Virus record (IMG/VR): IMGVR_UViG_3300025914_000040
Location: 1-27,288 of that record
From: a virus
Direction: 5' to 3' (one strand)
DNA: 27,288 bases
Of the stretch, positions 15,375 through 21,332 are shown piece after piece; positions within the stretch are counted from its first letter, which is position 1, and every line of letters begins with the position of its first letter. A model generated the notes under the pieces. It ran no database searches and was not told where the DNA came from. It saw only the letters and a program-made list of their open reading frames with translations. Position numbers and translations under genes: made by a program.

Positions 15375-15641
15375 CTATGAGCGTCTCTTCATTGCCGCGT
15401 CAACGGCCATATCAAGTAGGGTAGGGCCAGCAACACTTTCTCGCTCTCCCGTGTAGACCGCGAAACCCAGCCCCAAATGGTCACGAAGGTAGCGATAGCG
15501 AGCCGCATCGGTCTCCAGTTCTTCACGCATACACGCCTCACACTTTGGCGGGAAGGCGTCAGCCGGTCCACACACAGAGTGGCGGCCAGCGGAACAGGGT
15601 CCAATCGTCATCGCGGTAGTTGTGTACATAGAGGTTCTCAT
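15375..15641 (-). CDS. Hypothetical phage protein with DAARYRYLRD motif
   Basis: The C-terminal half carries 'ETDAARYRYLRDH' and 'LLDMAVDAAMKRR', a pair of motifs recurrent in small phage proteins of unknown function. Upstream is a Cys-containing part ('PPKCEACMREE'). ATG 15641 is chosen because it is nearest the upstream stop (15655); ATG 15629 is an equal alternative. An upstream ATG at 15698 would overlap the neighbour by 44 nt and is less likely. Last gene of the leftward operon. Confidence 0.65.
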   Translation of the reverse strand: MRTSMYTTTAMTIGPCSAGRHSVCGPADAFPPKCEACMREELETDAARYRYLRDHLGLGFAVYTGERESVAGPTLLDMAVDAAMKRRS

Positions 15642-15654
15642 CGACGCTGAGTGT

Positions 15655-16104
15655 TCATCGCAGCAGAAGCATTCCGCGCATCCACGGAATGACTTCAACG
15701 TGTAAACCCATCACGGTCGGCTGGCGTCCGGGGCCGTTCCCCTTGTAATACTCCGTATTGAAATCGAAGGCCGTATTGCTGACGGCCTCGTTCATCAGCT
15801 CCGCATACTCCTCGGAGCCAATCAGCAACCGAGTTGGATCCATGTCGAGCGTGCCCTGCATCGCGCTACGGCGCTGCCAAAGCCGATCCATGAACCGCTT
15901 GCCATTCTTGCCGATGTGGTGGCGCTGCACCTCCACGGTCTCGAGGCTCGCGTAGCAGCCGAGTTTTCGCAGCGTCCACAGGCACAACTTCTGCAACCAG
16001 TGAGCCGGGCGATCCTTGCAGAATTCGAAGGCATCCTTGAATTCCCTCACCGTCGGCACCCGCCGCAGTTCAACCACATCGATGAATTCGCGTTGTTCGT
16101 TCAT
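15655..16104 (-). CDS. Hypothetical phage protein, 149 aa
   Basis: ATG 16104 ('MNEQREFIDVVELRRVP') is chosen over a longer frame that would run through the upstream gene. Helical and charged, with Trp-rich 'WLQKLCLWTLRKLG' (~36-50), 'DPTRLLIGSEEYAELMNE' (~88-105) and an end 'VEVIPWMRGMLLLR'. That closing motif is common in small proteins of several phages; their role is not known to me. No cysteine pairs or catalytic motif. Weak ribosome site. Confidence 0.65.
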   Translation of the reverse strand: MNEQREFIDVVELRRVPTVREFKDAFEFCKDRPAHWLQKLCLWTLRKLGCYASLETVEVQRHHIGKNGKRFMDRLWQRRSAMQGTLDMDPTRLLIGSEEYAELMNEAVSNTAFDFNTEYYKGNGPGRQPTVMGLHVEVIPWMRGMLLLR

Positions 16105-16120
16105 GTAGATGGTCCGGTTC

Positions 16121-16312
16121 TCAGAGTGCCTGTGAGTCTTTGAAATCAGCCGAATTGCTGCGACAAAGCATGACGCCGACACTACCTTTCGCGCCGGGCT
16201 CATCCCAGATGACGGCCTTCCCCACATCTCCGAAGCAGTCGCAGCCTTCGGTGGTCACTTCGGCATCCTGAGGTGCCTTCTTCAATGCCTCAATCAGTTC
16301 GCTAACCTTCAC
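16121..16312 (-). CDS. Small hypothetical phage protein
   Basis: The 63-aa product starts at GTG 16312 behind a strong GGAGG site and overlaps the previous gene by 11 nt. The opening 'VSELIEALKKAPQDAEV' is typical of a common class of small phage proteins with an N-terminal helix and two to three beta strands; 'EGCDCFGDVGKAVIW' follows. The function of the class is unknown. Confidence 0.7.
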   Translation of the reverse strand: MKVSELIEALKKAPQDAEVTTEGCDCFGDVGKAVIWDEPGAKGSVGVMLCRSNSADFKDSQAL

Positions 16313-16841
16313 GAGATCCTCCCGATTTCACTTCAGTTCCTGGCGATCCGCAGAAGATGCAACGGCGCCCCTCCGTGTATTGCGAATAACTGTGGCCTTG
16401 CTCGGCGGTGCAGATCTCGCGTTTGGTCCCCCACGGCTGCGGCTCACGCCACGGCTCGACTCGCACCTTCACGCCATCGAAGACCGATTGCAGGGTCTCC
16501 ATTCCTTGGCGACGCATCTCTTTCACGAGATCATCAGCGATGTCCGAAAGCCGCGCCAGTTTTGTTCCGGGGACTGGCAAGCGAGTTACTGACGGTTCGT
16601 GTTGACGCCTCGCATGACTGGCTACGGTGTGATCCAACTCAGCCTGAGTTTCAGCGCATTTCTCATTGAGTTGCTTTATCTGAGCGCGGAAATCCTCATT
16701 GCAGGCGCGTAGCAAGTTCACCTCGTTAAGCGCGTTGCCGAGCGCGATACTATCCCGCTCCCACCAGGCTTTGTATTGGTCCAGTTCTTTGCATGAGCAT
16801 TGGCAGTCCTCGCTCATCTCGGCAATCTCTTCGGGTGTCAC
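16302..16841 (-). CDS. Coiled-coil protein with C-terminal zinc-ribbon half
   Basis: GTG 16841 overlaps the upstream stop by 4 nt (GTGA) and has a GGAG site; the frame open farther upstream is a shadow of the next gene. Of 179 aa, residues ~10-85 are charged helix with a 'CQCSC' cluster and 'EDFRAQIKQLNEKCAETQAE' coiled coil; 'ARLSDIADDLVKEMRRQG' is a second helix; the end carries 'ICTAEQGHSYSQY' and 'RRCIFCG', which could bind zinc (C, H, CxxC). Function unknown. Confidence 0.65.
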   Translation of the reverse strand: MTPEEIAEMSEDCQCSCKELDQYKAWWERDSIALGNALNEVNLLRACNEDFRAQIKQLNEKCAETQAELDHTVASHARRQHEPSVTRLPVPGTKLARLSDIADDLVKEMRRQGMETLQSVFDGVKVRVEPWREPQPWGTKREICTAEQGHSYSQYTEGRRCIFCGSPGTEVKSGGSREG

Positions 16842-17149
16842 GCGGGCTTCTCCGAGTCGTATTGATCGCAGTTGCAGGTCGGGCAGTGCGGCGGTTCCCG
16901 ATTGGCGAAGTTCAGCAGCTTCTTCAGCCGCTCGATCTCCATCAGCCGCGTAGCCGCCAGCTCCTGGGCCGTCTTCACCGCGGCGTGCAGTTGCTTGATG
17001 GCCGCCAGATCGTCCAGGTTGTGGAAGTCGCGCTGGATGCCTTGCAGGCGCTCGATCGCATCGGCGCATTCCCCTGGCGTCAGAGTCACCAGCACCTCGC
17101 CTTCGTAGCGCCACGCCAATCCGTCACGGACTACAATCTTTGTCACCAT
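16838..17149 (-). CDS. Coiled-coil protein with C-terminal CxxC
   Basis: ATG 17149 has a GGAG site and overlaps the upstream stop by 7 nt. The 103-aa protein starts 'MVTKIVVRDGLAWRYEGE' (beta hairpin), then 'LTPGECADAIERLQG' and a long helix ('AVKTAQELAATRLMEIERL'), ending 'PHCPTCNCDQYD', a cysteine cluster that could bind metal. No family is recognised. Confidence 0.68.
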   Translation of the reverse strand: MVTKIVVRDGLAWRYEGEVLVTLTPGECADAIERLQGIQRDFHNLDDLAAIKQLHAAVKTAQELAATRLMEIERLKKLLNFANREPPHCPTCNCDQYDSEKPA

Positions 17150-17286
17150 AGACTCCTTATGACACTTCCCCAACCGAGCCACATCAATTTGCACCAAATT
17201 GCCACAATGGCCATGCCAAGCAGATAGCCAACCCACGGATGGTTGCGGTCAAAATCGATAACTCGATTTCCAGTACGGGACTTCAT
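17143..17286 (-). CDS. Small membrane protein, 47 aa
   Basis: The frame encodes a polar, basic start ('MKSRTGNRVIDFDRNHP') then a Trp-rich membrane helix ('WVGYLLGMAIVAIWCKLMWL', ~18-37) and a short end. The start ATG 17286 has AAGG 11 nt upstream, and the end overlaps the next gene. Composition fits a genuine small membrane protein. Function unknown. Confidence 0.6.
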   Translation of the reverse strand: MKSRTGNRVIDFDRNHPWVGYLLGMAIVAIWCKLMWLGWGSVIRSLW

Positions 17287-17405
17287 ATTGAGTTACCTTG
17301 AAGTGGCTGCCCCCGGGAATTGCACCCGGATTGTCTAATCATCACCCAGCCCGTGGACAGAACGCGCGTTGCCATCGGGATCCAGGTTAGGGCTGCCGCA
17401 GTCAT
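17283..17405 (-). CDS. Possible 40-aa peptide, perhaps a decayed DUF551-type protein
   Basis: ATG 17405 to a TGA that overlaps the next ATG by 4 nt. The start 'ALTWIPMATRVLSTGWVMI' resembles the 'WI-V-RLP--G-WVLV' opening of DUF551-type small phage proteins, but the rest does not follow the family and the length is under half. Either a remnant or a chance frame; the ATGA junction is the main support. Confidence 0.35.
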   Translation of the reverse strand: MTAAALTWIPMATRVLSTGWVMIRQSGCNSRGQPLQGNSI

Positions 17406-17430
17406 AGTTGGTGTTGGCCTACAGTGCCGA

Positions 17431-17679
17431 TTATCCCAATTGGTGATTCGTTGGGCAGCGCCGCCCGCCCTTGTGCGCGAAACGATTCTTTGTCATGCCA
17501 TTGACCACAGCAGTCTTGCGCCCTTGGCGAGCCAATTTACGCGCATTCTTGACTTGGGATTCCAGTTCGCGCAGTGCATTGTCAGCAGCCACATGTCCAG
17601 GATTAGCCAACAAAAATGAACGCACCTGATCAATAGGCATCAAAATTAGGTCGGCGTACTTCACTGGGGAGATCCTCAT
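17431..17679 (-). CDS. Small basic hypothetical protein
   Basis: The 82-aa product has a helical middle ('ADNALRELESQVKNARKLA') and a basic end ('NRFAHKGGRRCPTNHQLG'). ATG 17679 lacks a clear ribosome site; ATG at codon 14 is an alternative. No family recognised. The high Lys/Arg content would suit nucleic-acid binding, which is speculation. Confidence 0.55.
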   Translation of the reverse strand: MRISPVKYADLILMPIDQVRSFLLANPGHVAADNALRELESQVKNARKLARQGRKTAVVNGMTKNRFAHKGGRRCPTNHQLG

Positions 17680-17694
17680 TGGTTGGTACCGTGT

Positions 17695-17904
17695 CTACGC
17701 TTCGACTTGCCCGTGATCGGCGAGAACAATCACTGTTCCTTCGTAGTCGGAGCCTTTGTTTTTGATCTCGTGAAGCGCGATCTCCTGAGCTTCATCGAGG
17801 TCCGAAAATTCAGCAGCGCCGCGATATGGTCCCCAAGACCTATCATCGTGGAGCCACAGGGAATTGGTGCTATCGAAAACATGGAACCAGTTGGCATCGT
17901 TCAT
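17695..17904 (-). CDS. Acidic 69-aa hypothetical protein
   Basis: ATG 17904 has a GGAGG site and overlaps the upstream stop by 4 nt; the long frame upstream is a shadow. Sequence 'MNDANWFHVFDSTNSLWLHD' is followed by 'FSDLDEAQEIALHEIKNKG' and a closing beta strand 'GTVIVLADHG'. It is acidic and probably globular. No family recognised. Confidence 0.65.
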   Translation of the reverse strand: MNDANWFHVFDSTNSLWLHDDRSWGPYRGAAEFSDLDEAQEIALHEIKNKGSDYEGTVIVLADHGQVEA

Positions 17905-18053
17905 TTCACATTCCTCCGCTTCGCCAGACGCTCTATGTACCGCTTGATCATGGGCCAGTCCTCGACGTGAGCCCAGACCAAGAACCGCTTCAGGCCGGCT
18001 TTCTCGCGCTTGTCGATCAATTGCCGTTGCCGTTCCGTACTGCTCTTTGCCAT
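17901..18053 (-). CDS. Basic 50-aa helical protein, likely leaderless start
   Basis: ATG 18053 opens 'MAKSSTERQRQLIDKREKAG', then 'LKRFLVWAHVEDWPMIKRYI' and a basic 'RLAKRRN' end: helical and positive, like small phage DNA-binding or regulatory proteins, though no HTH can be defined. There is no ribosome site. The ATG lies only 8 nt after a -10 element, so the mRNA may have almost no leader. The stop overlaps the next ATG by 4 nt. Confidence 0.62.
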   Translation of the reverse strand: MAKSSTERQRQLIDKREKAGLKRFLVWAHVEDWPMIKRYIERLAKRRNVK

Positions 18054-18060
18054 GGGTCAT

Positions 18061-18089
18061 AGAGTATCCGTTTATATAAACGGAGTCAA
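18061..18089 (-). promoter_or_regulatory. Promoter with palindromic operator
   Basis: On the minus strand TTGACT (18089-18084), a 17-bp spacer and TACTCT (18066-18061) form a sigma70-like promoter. The spacer contains the perfect 16-bp palindrome CCGTTTATATAAACGG (18083-18068), a typical place for a dimeric repressor to block RNA polymerase. Transcription would begin about 18055, at or next to the ATG 18053. Confidence 0.6.
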
Positions 18090-18202
18090 GTGTTATCGGG
18101 ACTACATCCCTGTGGTTTACCGCGGCATCCTGTTCCGCCGCGACAACGCCCATTCCAGCAGATAGGACACTGAGGCGGATCTGGCGGGGTTTCAGGGGCC
18201 AT
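18086..18202 (-). CDS. Cysteine-rich 38-aa protein
   Basis: ATG 18202 has a good GGGAG site (6-nt spacer). The product is Pro-rich at first ('MAPETPPDPPQ') and then carries C12, C15, C20, C27 and C33 ('CPICWNGRCRGGTGCRGKP'), a zinc-ribbon-like spacing. The stop codon lies inside the -35 box of the promoter above. The function is unknown; many neighbouring genes also encode small CxxC proteins. Confidence 0.5.
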   Translation of the reverse strand: MAPETPPDPPQCPICWNGRCRGGTGCRGKPQGCSPDNT

Positions 18203-18250
18203 CGGACACTCCCACGGTTTGAGCAGGTCGGGCGGAGAGGGGTACCCGTG

Positions 18251-18367
18251 TTAGGCGCATGCGCCACCAGCGGAGACAGCTTCATGGCGATGGTCACGCG
18301 GGACGGCATCCGAAAGCTGTTCTGGCTTGCTGGGCGGGAGCGATCTCTCCGGCCGACCTACGTTCAT
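18251..18367 (-). CDS. Possible 38-aa peptide
   Basis: ATG 18367 overlaps the Gp49-family stop by 1 nt (TAATG), a coupling mode used elsewhere in this operon. The product ('MNVGRPERSLPPSKPEQLSD' then 'DHRHEAVSAGGACA') has no recognised features. After its TAA the same frame continues open into the 18202 gene, so the two may be halves of one gene broken by a stop codon. Weakly supported. Confidence 0.3.
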   Translation of the reverse strand: MNVGRPERSLPPSKPEQLSDAVPRDHRHEAVSAGGACA

Positions 18368-18681
18368 TATGCCGCTTGCCCGACTTGAGCGTGCAGCCGA
18401 TCCTTCAGCAGATAACCCTCCAGCGCCCAGATCTTGTCGCGCGCCTTCTCGCGGGCGATCTTCTGGCCCAACTCCGCGTTGAAGTTCTCAGGTGACGCGC
18501 AGGCCGACTCGCCTACAACGGTGAACCCGTTCTGTAGCGTGAGACAGCACACGGTGAGCTGAGAGCCTTCGAACACGTGGTACTGCTCCTTGGCAATCGC
18601 CGCGTCGATCTTGGCTGGCGTGAGCCGTGGGGCGTTCAGGCCCTTGGCTTGGATCTCATTCTCAATTGACTCTTCGGACAC
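18367..18681 (-). CDS. Phage Gp49-family protein
   Basis: The 104-aa product matches the Gp49-like family (Phage_gp49_66): 'APRLTPAKIDAAIAKEQYHV' (~17-36), 'LTLQNGFTVVGESACASPEN' (~47-66), 'FNAELGQKIAREKARDKIW' and a closing 'LEGYLLKDRL'. The family is widespread in phages of Gram-negative bacteria and its function is not established. GTG 18681 has a GGAG site. Length is normal for the family. Confidence 0.88.
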   Translation of the reverse strand: MSEESIENEIQAKGLNAPRLTPAKIDAAIAKEQYHVFEGSQLTVCCLTLQNGFTVVGESACASPENFNAELGQKIAREKARDKIWALEGYLLKDRLHAQVGQAA

Positions 18682-18719
18682 TTCACTTCTCCTCTGTTGA
18701 AATAGATGGTCTTGCGCTG

Positions 18720-18959
18720 TCAGCGCCTCGTTCGAAGGGGCACTGCGTCGAAAGCCCGATCGGCTGAAATGGATTGTTGAATGTCAGGGTGGCTGATCCA
18801 GATCGTTTTAGACTTGGCGATCTCCGCCAGCTCTGCCGGTGACAGCCTGAACGCGCAGATGGTCTGCCCGTCTGGCGCACGGTAAGCCTGCAGAGGCTCG
18901 TATTCGTCCTGACCCATGGCCAGGATGACGTTGCATTCTGGGAAGGTCACCGGGATCAT
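18720..18959 (-). CDS. Hypothetical phage protein with FPECNV opening
   Basis: ATG 18959 overlaps the upstream stop by 4 nt; the longer frame is rejected. The 79-aa protein 'MIPVTFPECNVILAMGQ...' with 'PLQAYRAPDGQTICAFRLSP' and 'AELAEIAKSKTIWISH' follows the pattern of a recurrent small phage protein (a 'TYPE-NV' opening, a sentence-like middle with a 'C-R-S/T-EE' part, and a hydrophobic strand). Function unknown. Confidence 0.65.
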   Translation of the reverse strand: MIPVTFPECNVILAMGQDEYEPLQAYRAPDGQTICAFRLSPAELAEIAKSKTIWISHPDIQQSISADRAFDAVPLRTRR

Positions 18960-19117
18960 TTGCCACCCCGCAGGTAGTACACCGCCTCGTACTCGGTCAC
19001 CTGAGTGATACTCTGGTGCCACGTTGCAGCCAGCTTACGGCGCATAGCGTCGATTTCCTTGTCGGTGAACTCGTACTTCGGACACCCGCAGGTCATGCAG
19101 TAGACTCGGTCATCCAT
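18956..19117 (-). CDS. Small CxxC protein, 53 aa
   Basis: ATG 19117 has a GAGGAG site (9-nt spacer) and overlaps the previous gene by 8 nt (ATGGATGA). The product carries 'VYCMTCGCPKYEF' near its start and a helix 'KEIDAMRRKLAATWHQ', ending 'YYLRGGK'. The CxxCxC group could hold zinc with other ligands. No family recognised. Confidence 0.6.
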   Translation of the reverse strand: MDDRVYCMTCGCPKYEFTDKEIDAMRRKLAATWHQSITQVTEYEAVYYLRGGK

Positions 19118-19529
19118 TGATACTAACTCCTCCGCACATGGCGCCGTGATAGGGCTCGTCGCACACCGGACAGCGCGAGGCGTGCGCGAGGGAGACCTGA
19201 TCCTCCAGACTCGGCAGGAACATTGAGCACTCACGGTTACCGATGCCGTCCTTCGAGCGTGGGATCAGGACGTGCAGAAAGCTTTCCGGCTTGTTGCACT
19301 CATCGTAGTTGTGCAGGCCATGGAGGAACCAGATCGGGCAGCCGCCTTCCTGCTGATCATGCAAACACTTCGAGCAGTACTCCTCATGATACGACTCACC
19401 CGCAGTGCCGTTTGGAAAGTAGCCCATTAACTTCCTCCGGATGTAAACTCGCCTCTCAGTCGCCAAGCCAATCGCGCTGCCGGCAATCAGACCTATGCCA
19501 AGCACGATCCAGATAGTGGTTGCGGTCAT
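19110..19529 (-). CDS. Membrane-anchored cysteine-rich protein
   Basis: ATG 19529 overlaps the upstream stop as ATGA; the same frame is open far upstream into the methyltransferase remnant, so the start is decided by the coupling. The 139-aa protein has a membrane helix (~5-24, 'TIWIVLGIGLIAGSAIGLA'), basic 'RRVYIRRK', and then many cysteines: C52, C55, C64, C78, C101, C120, C123, C132, in motifs 'YCSKCLHDQQEGGCP' and 'CPVCDEPYHGAMC'. The pattern 'GLHNYDECNKPESF' also looks conserved. Possibly zinc-binding domains on the cytoplasmic face; function unknown. Confidence 0.65.
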   Translation of the reverse strand: MTATTIWIVLGIGLIAGSAIGLATERRVYIRRKLMGYFPNGTAGESYHEEYCSKCLHDQQEGGCPIWFLHGLHNYDECNKPESFLHVLIPRSKDGIGNRECSMFLPSLEDQVSLAHASRCPVCDEPYHGAMCGGVSING

Positions 19530-19787
19530 GATTGTTGCTCGTTGACTGTAAGTCGTATTCCGCGGGCGATCAGCTGCGAGACTTTCGTGCAGACGGCATT
19601 TCCGATGGCATGACGGCGGTATGCCCCGTTGGGAAGCCCATAAGCCATTCCACTGAGCGCGCAGCACGTCTCTGCACCCTGCGTCTGACTCGACGAAGGC
19701 GATGGTCTCGATTCCTTCTCGCTCGAATCCAATTGAAAATCCTCCGATTCCCGCGAATAAGTCGATGTGCTTCACAGAGATACTCAC
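19526..19787 (-). pseudogene. C5 cytosine DNA methyltransferase, centre deleted and frame-broken
   Basis: Three frames hold pieces of one C5 methyltransferase. From GTG 19787: 'HIDLFAGIGGFSIGFEREG' (motif I, SAM-binding FxGxG) and 'FVESDAGCRDVLRAQW' (motif II). Second frame: 'VEWLMGFPTGHT' near the C-terminus. Third frame: 'RRHAIGNAVCTKVSQLIARG' (motif X region). The catalytic PCQ motif IV and ENV motif VI are absent, with ~48 codons from motif I running straight into the C-terminal part. The last frame ends in an ATGA junction with the next gene, which shows the ancestral layout. The enzyme cannot work. Confidence 0.82.
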
Positions 19788-20137
19788 CCGTTCTTACTGT
19801 GCCTGCAGTTACACGCGCGCGGCCAGTTTTGCATTCCGTCTTCCAGTGCAGCGAGTGCCGCGCAGGCCGGCTCATGGTTCTTGTAGTAACTCGGATCGTC
19901 TGGAGACACTGCGGCTTTCTGAGTGAGCGCTTCAGCCCTCAGCCTCGAATGCATCTTTGCAACGGCCAGATCTGCCGCATGCACTTCGCCGCACAGGCGA
20001 TAGATTTCCTTGTATGCCGCGAACGTCAAATTCGACCATTTCATGATGGTCTCTGGGCTCGGTTTGAAATTCGGGTTCTGAGCATTCGAGAATAGCCCGA
20101 GAGACGTGTTGAGTAAGTCTTCTGTCAATTCACTCAC
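19784..20137 (-). CDS. Helical hypothetical protein, 117 aa
   Basis: The start 20137 and the stop are both in 4-nt overlaps. The protein is helical and mixed-charge ('SPETIMKWSNLTFAAYKEIY', 'AVAKMHSRLRAEALTQKAA') with 'NHEPACAALAALEDGMQNW' and a final 'ACNCRHSKNG'. No family is recognised. It lies directly upstream of the broken methyltransferase and is intact. Confidence 0.7.
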   Translation of the reverse strand: MSELTEDLLNTSLGLFSNAQNPNFKPSPETIMKWSNLTFAAYKEIYRLCGEVHAADLAVAKMHSRLRAEALTQKAAVSPDDPSYYKNHEPACAALAALEDGMQNWPRACNCRHSKNG

Positions 20138-20772
20138 TTCGGACTACCTCCTGTTTCCTTTCCATCTCTGGCTTTCTGCGCGCTGGGCTCAATCTCCTTA
20201 TACCAATCGGGATGCACTCGGGTGCACAACTCTTCGATAAGCTGCTCCTGCGTAGTGCTGACTTCCATGCCATCCAACTCCGCCAGCATGAGATCAACCA
20301 GTTCCTTCCGCGTCTTCTTTTCCAAGGCTATGTAAACGTTGATGGCAGTGGCGAGCAATTCGGTCGCCCGCTCACGATCAGTTTCCGAAAGGGCAGGAGG
20401 CGCACACGTCTCGTTACCATCTCCACCGGAGTAGTCGAGCTTTTCATGTTCTTGGCCGAGCATCGTCAACCGGCCGTTGGCTCGATAGAGGCAACGCTGA
20501 TATTGCTCGAATTTCCTGTTGAGGAGCGCGATAGCTGCGGCCACTCCCAGCGGCTTGTTGACGTGGTCAACCGGCAGGCCGAGCAATTCAACGAACGCGC
20601 CCCAATTCGATGGGGACTCCCACCTATCAAGAGCATCGCCCAGACGCTTGATCTCGTCCAACAGTGAATCCACCTCGGCGCGTCGTACCCAGTTGCCACT
20701 GAAGTTGCCATCGTCAGTATAGAGGCGCCCGGTAAACGTCGGGACTTCCTTCTTTGAGGTGAGTATGCTCAT
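20134..20772 (-). CDS. Hypothetical protein, 212 aa
   Basis: ATG 20772 has a GGGAG site; the longer frame is rejected. A short beta-like opening is followed by a helix ('VDSLLDEIKRLGDALDRW', ~34-51), a hydrophobic centre ('GVAAAIALLNRKFEQYQR') and a helical C-terminus ('RATELLATAINVYIALEK'). Residues 169-182 'MEVSTTQEQLIEEL' repeat the opening of the gene at 20927-21097. No family recognised; a small structural or regulatory role is all that can be said. Confidence 0.68.
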   Translation of the reverse strand: MSILTSKKEVPTFTGRLYTDDGNFSGNWVRRAEVDSLLDEIKRLGDALDRWESPSNWGAFVELLGLPVDHVNKPLGVAAAIALLNRKFEQYQRCLYRANGRLTMLGQEHEKLDYSGGDGNETCAPPALSETDRERATELLATAINVYIALEKKTRKELVDLMLAELDGMEVSTTQEQLIEELCTRVHPDWYKEIEPSAQKARDGKETGGSPK

Positions 20773-20930
20773 TGATTCAACTCCCGCCCAATGCGCCACC
20801 GTTTTGTGCGCCAAAAAGGGGAAAGCGCTACGCGAGCATTGGTACGGGCGGCTCGCGAATCTTTAGCGGTCACCGGCCAGTAGTCTGACCACGCACCATT
20901 TTCCCAAACCTGAATCATGTAGTCCTTCAC
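20769..20930 (-). CDS. Small basic hypothetical protein, 53 aa
   Basis: GTG 20930 overlaps the previous stop by 4 nt, and the end overlaps the next ATG by 4 nt. Product 'MKDYMIQVWENGAWSDYWPV' then 'ARTNARVALSPFWRTKRWR': Trp- and Arg-rich, probably a small beta fold that binds nucleic acid or protein. The double coupling supports it. No family recognised. Confidence 0.6.
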   Translation of the reverse strand: MKDYMIQVWENGAWSDYWPVTAKDSRAARTNARVALSPFWRTKRWRIGRELNQ

Positions 20931-21097
20931 GCGAACCTCGCCTTGCGTGGCTGTGTATCGGGAGTGGGCGGCAGTTTTGCCTGTAGCCGCTCAATATGCC
21001 CATCTTGGGCAATAACGAGTTGCTCTAGCGTCTCTACGTTGTAGAAGCGTTTGAGTGTCTCGATGAGCTGCTCATCCGATGTGTTGACCTCAGCCAT
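20927..21097 (-). CDS. Small hypothetical protein, MAEVNT type
   Basis: ATG 21097 has a GGAGG site (9-nt spacer) and overlaps the upstream stop by 8 nt (ATGGCTGA). The 56-aa product 'MAEVNTSDEQLIETLKRFY' followed by 'EQLVIAQDGHIERLQAKL' is helical with a Pro/Arg-rich end. Its first 17 nt are identical to the start of the gene at 21325-21546, and its opening also resembles a segment inside the 212-aa protein. Confidence 0.62.
   Translation of the reverse strand: MAEVNTSDEQLIETLKRFYNVETLEQLVIAQDGHIERLQAKLPPTPDTQPRKARFA
21081..21097 (-). repeat. Duplicated gene start, copy 1
   Basis: 17 identical bases (on the minus strand ATGGCTGAGGTCAACAC) start the 56-aa gene here and the 73-aa gene at 21530-21546. 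The coding sequences diverge soon after. It may mark a shuffled or duplicated 5' gene module. Confidence 0.8.
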
Positions 21098-21332
21098 TCG
21101 CGCGAGCCTCCAGCGATAGACAGTTCCGGCACTCCTTCACGCCAACCGGAAGTGTTCGGTGTTTCCACATGGGCCACGTCGCGTTGTTTTCCGCCTGGCA
21201 GAACGTGCGCCGCGTCTGTGGATTGACGATATGCGCGGGCAGGTTTCTACCGGTGCATATCTTGTAGCGCCAAGGCTTGCCGCGCTTCCGGGTACGGTCT
21301 TCTTCGGAGACTGTCTCGGATGATTTATCCAT
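21090..21332 (-). CDS. Small cysteine-containing protein, 80 aa
   Basis: ATG 21332 has an AAGGGG site (7-nt spacer) and overlaps the previous gene by 8 nt (ATGGATAA). A charged start ('DKSSETVSEEDRTRKRGK') is followed by 'PWRYKICTGRNLPAHIVNPQ', 'RRTFCQAENN' and 'KECRNCLSLEA'. Four cysteines, two in CxxC, suggest a small zinc-bound fold. No family recognised. Confidence 0.62.
   Translation of the reverse strand: MDKSSETVSEEDRTRKRGKPWRYKICTGRNLPAHIVNPQTRRTFCQAENNATWPMWKHRTLPVGVKECRNCLSLEARANG

Noticed and set aside
16842-17114. 91-codon N-terminal extension of the 16302-16841 protein
   Set aside because: It overlaps the 103-aa gene over its whole length, is Arg/Gly-rich, and GTG 16841 has a ribosome site and GTGA coupling.
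17313-17329. Hairpin like a tRNA T-arm (CCGGG, 7-nt loop, CCCGG on the minus strand)
   Set aside because: No D-arm, anticodon arm or matching acceptor strand at the right distance, and the invariant T55 is replaced by G. At most a chance or very old remnant.
17905-18309. Long frame upstream of the 69-aa gene at 17695-17904
   Set aside because: It crosses the promoter/operator and two other small genes; the ATG at 17904 has a strong ribosome site.
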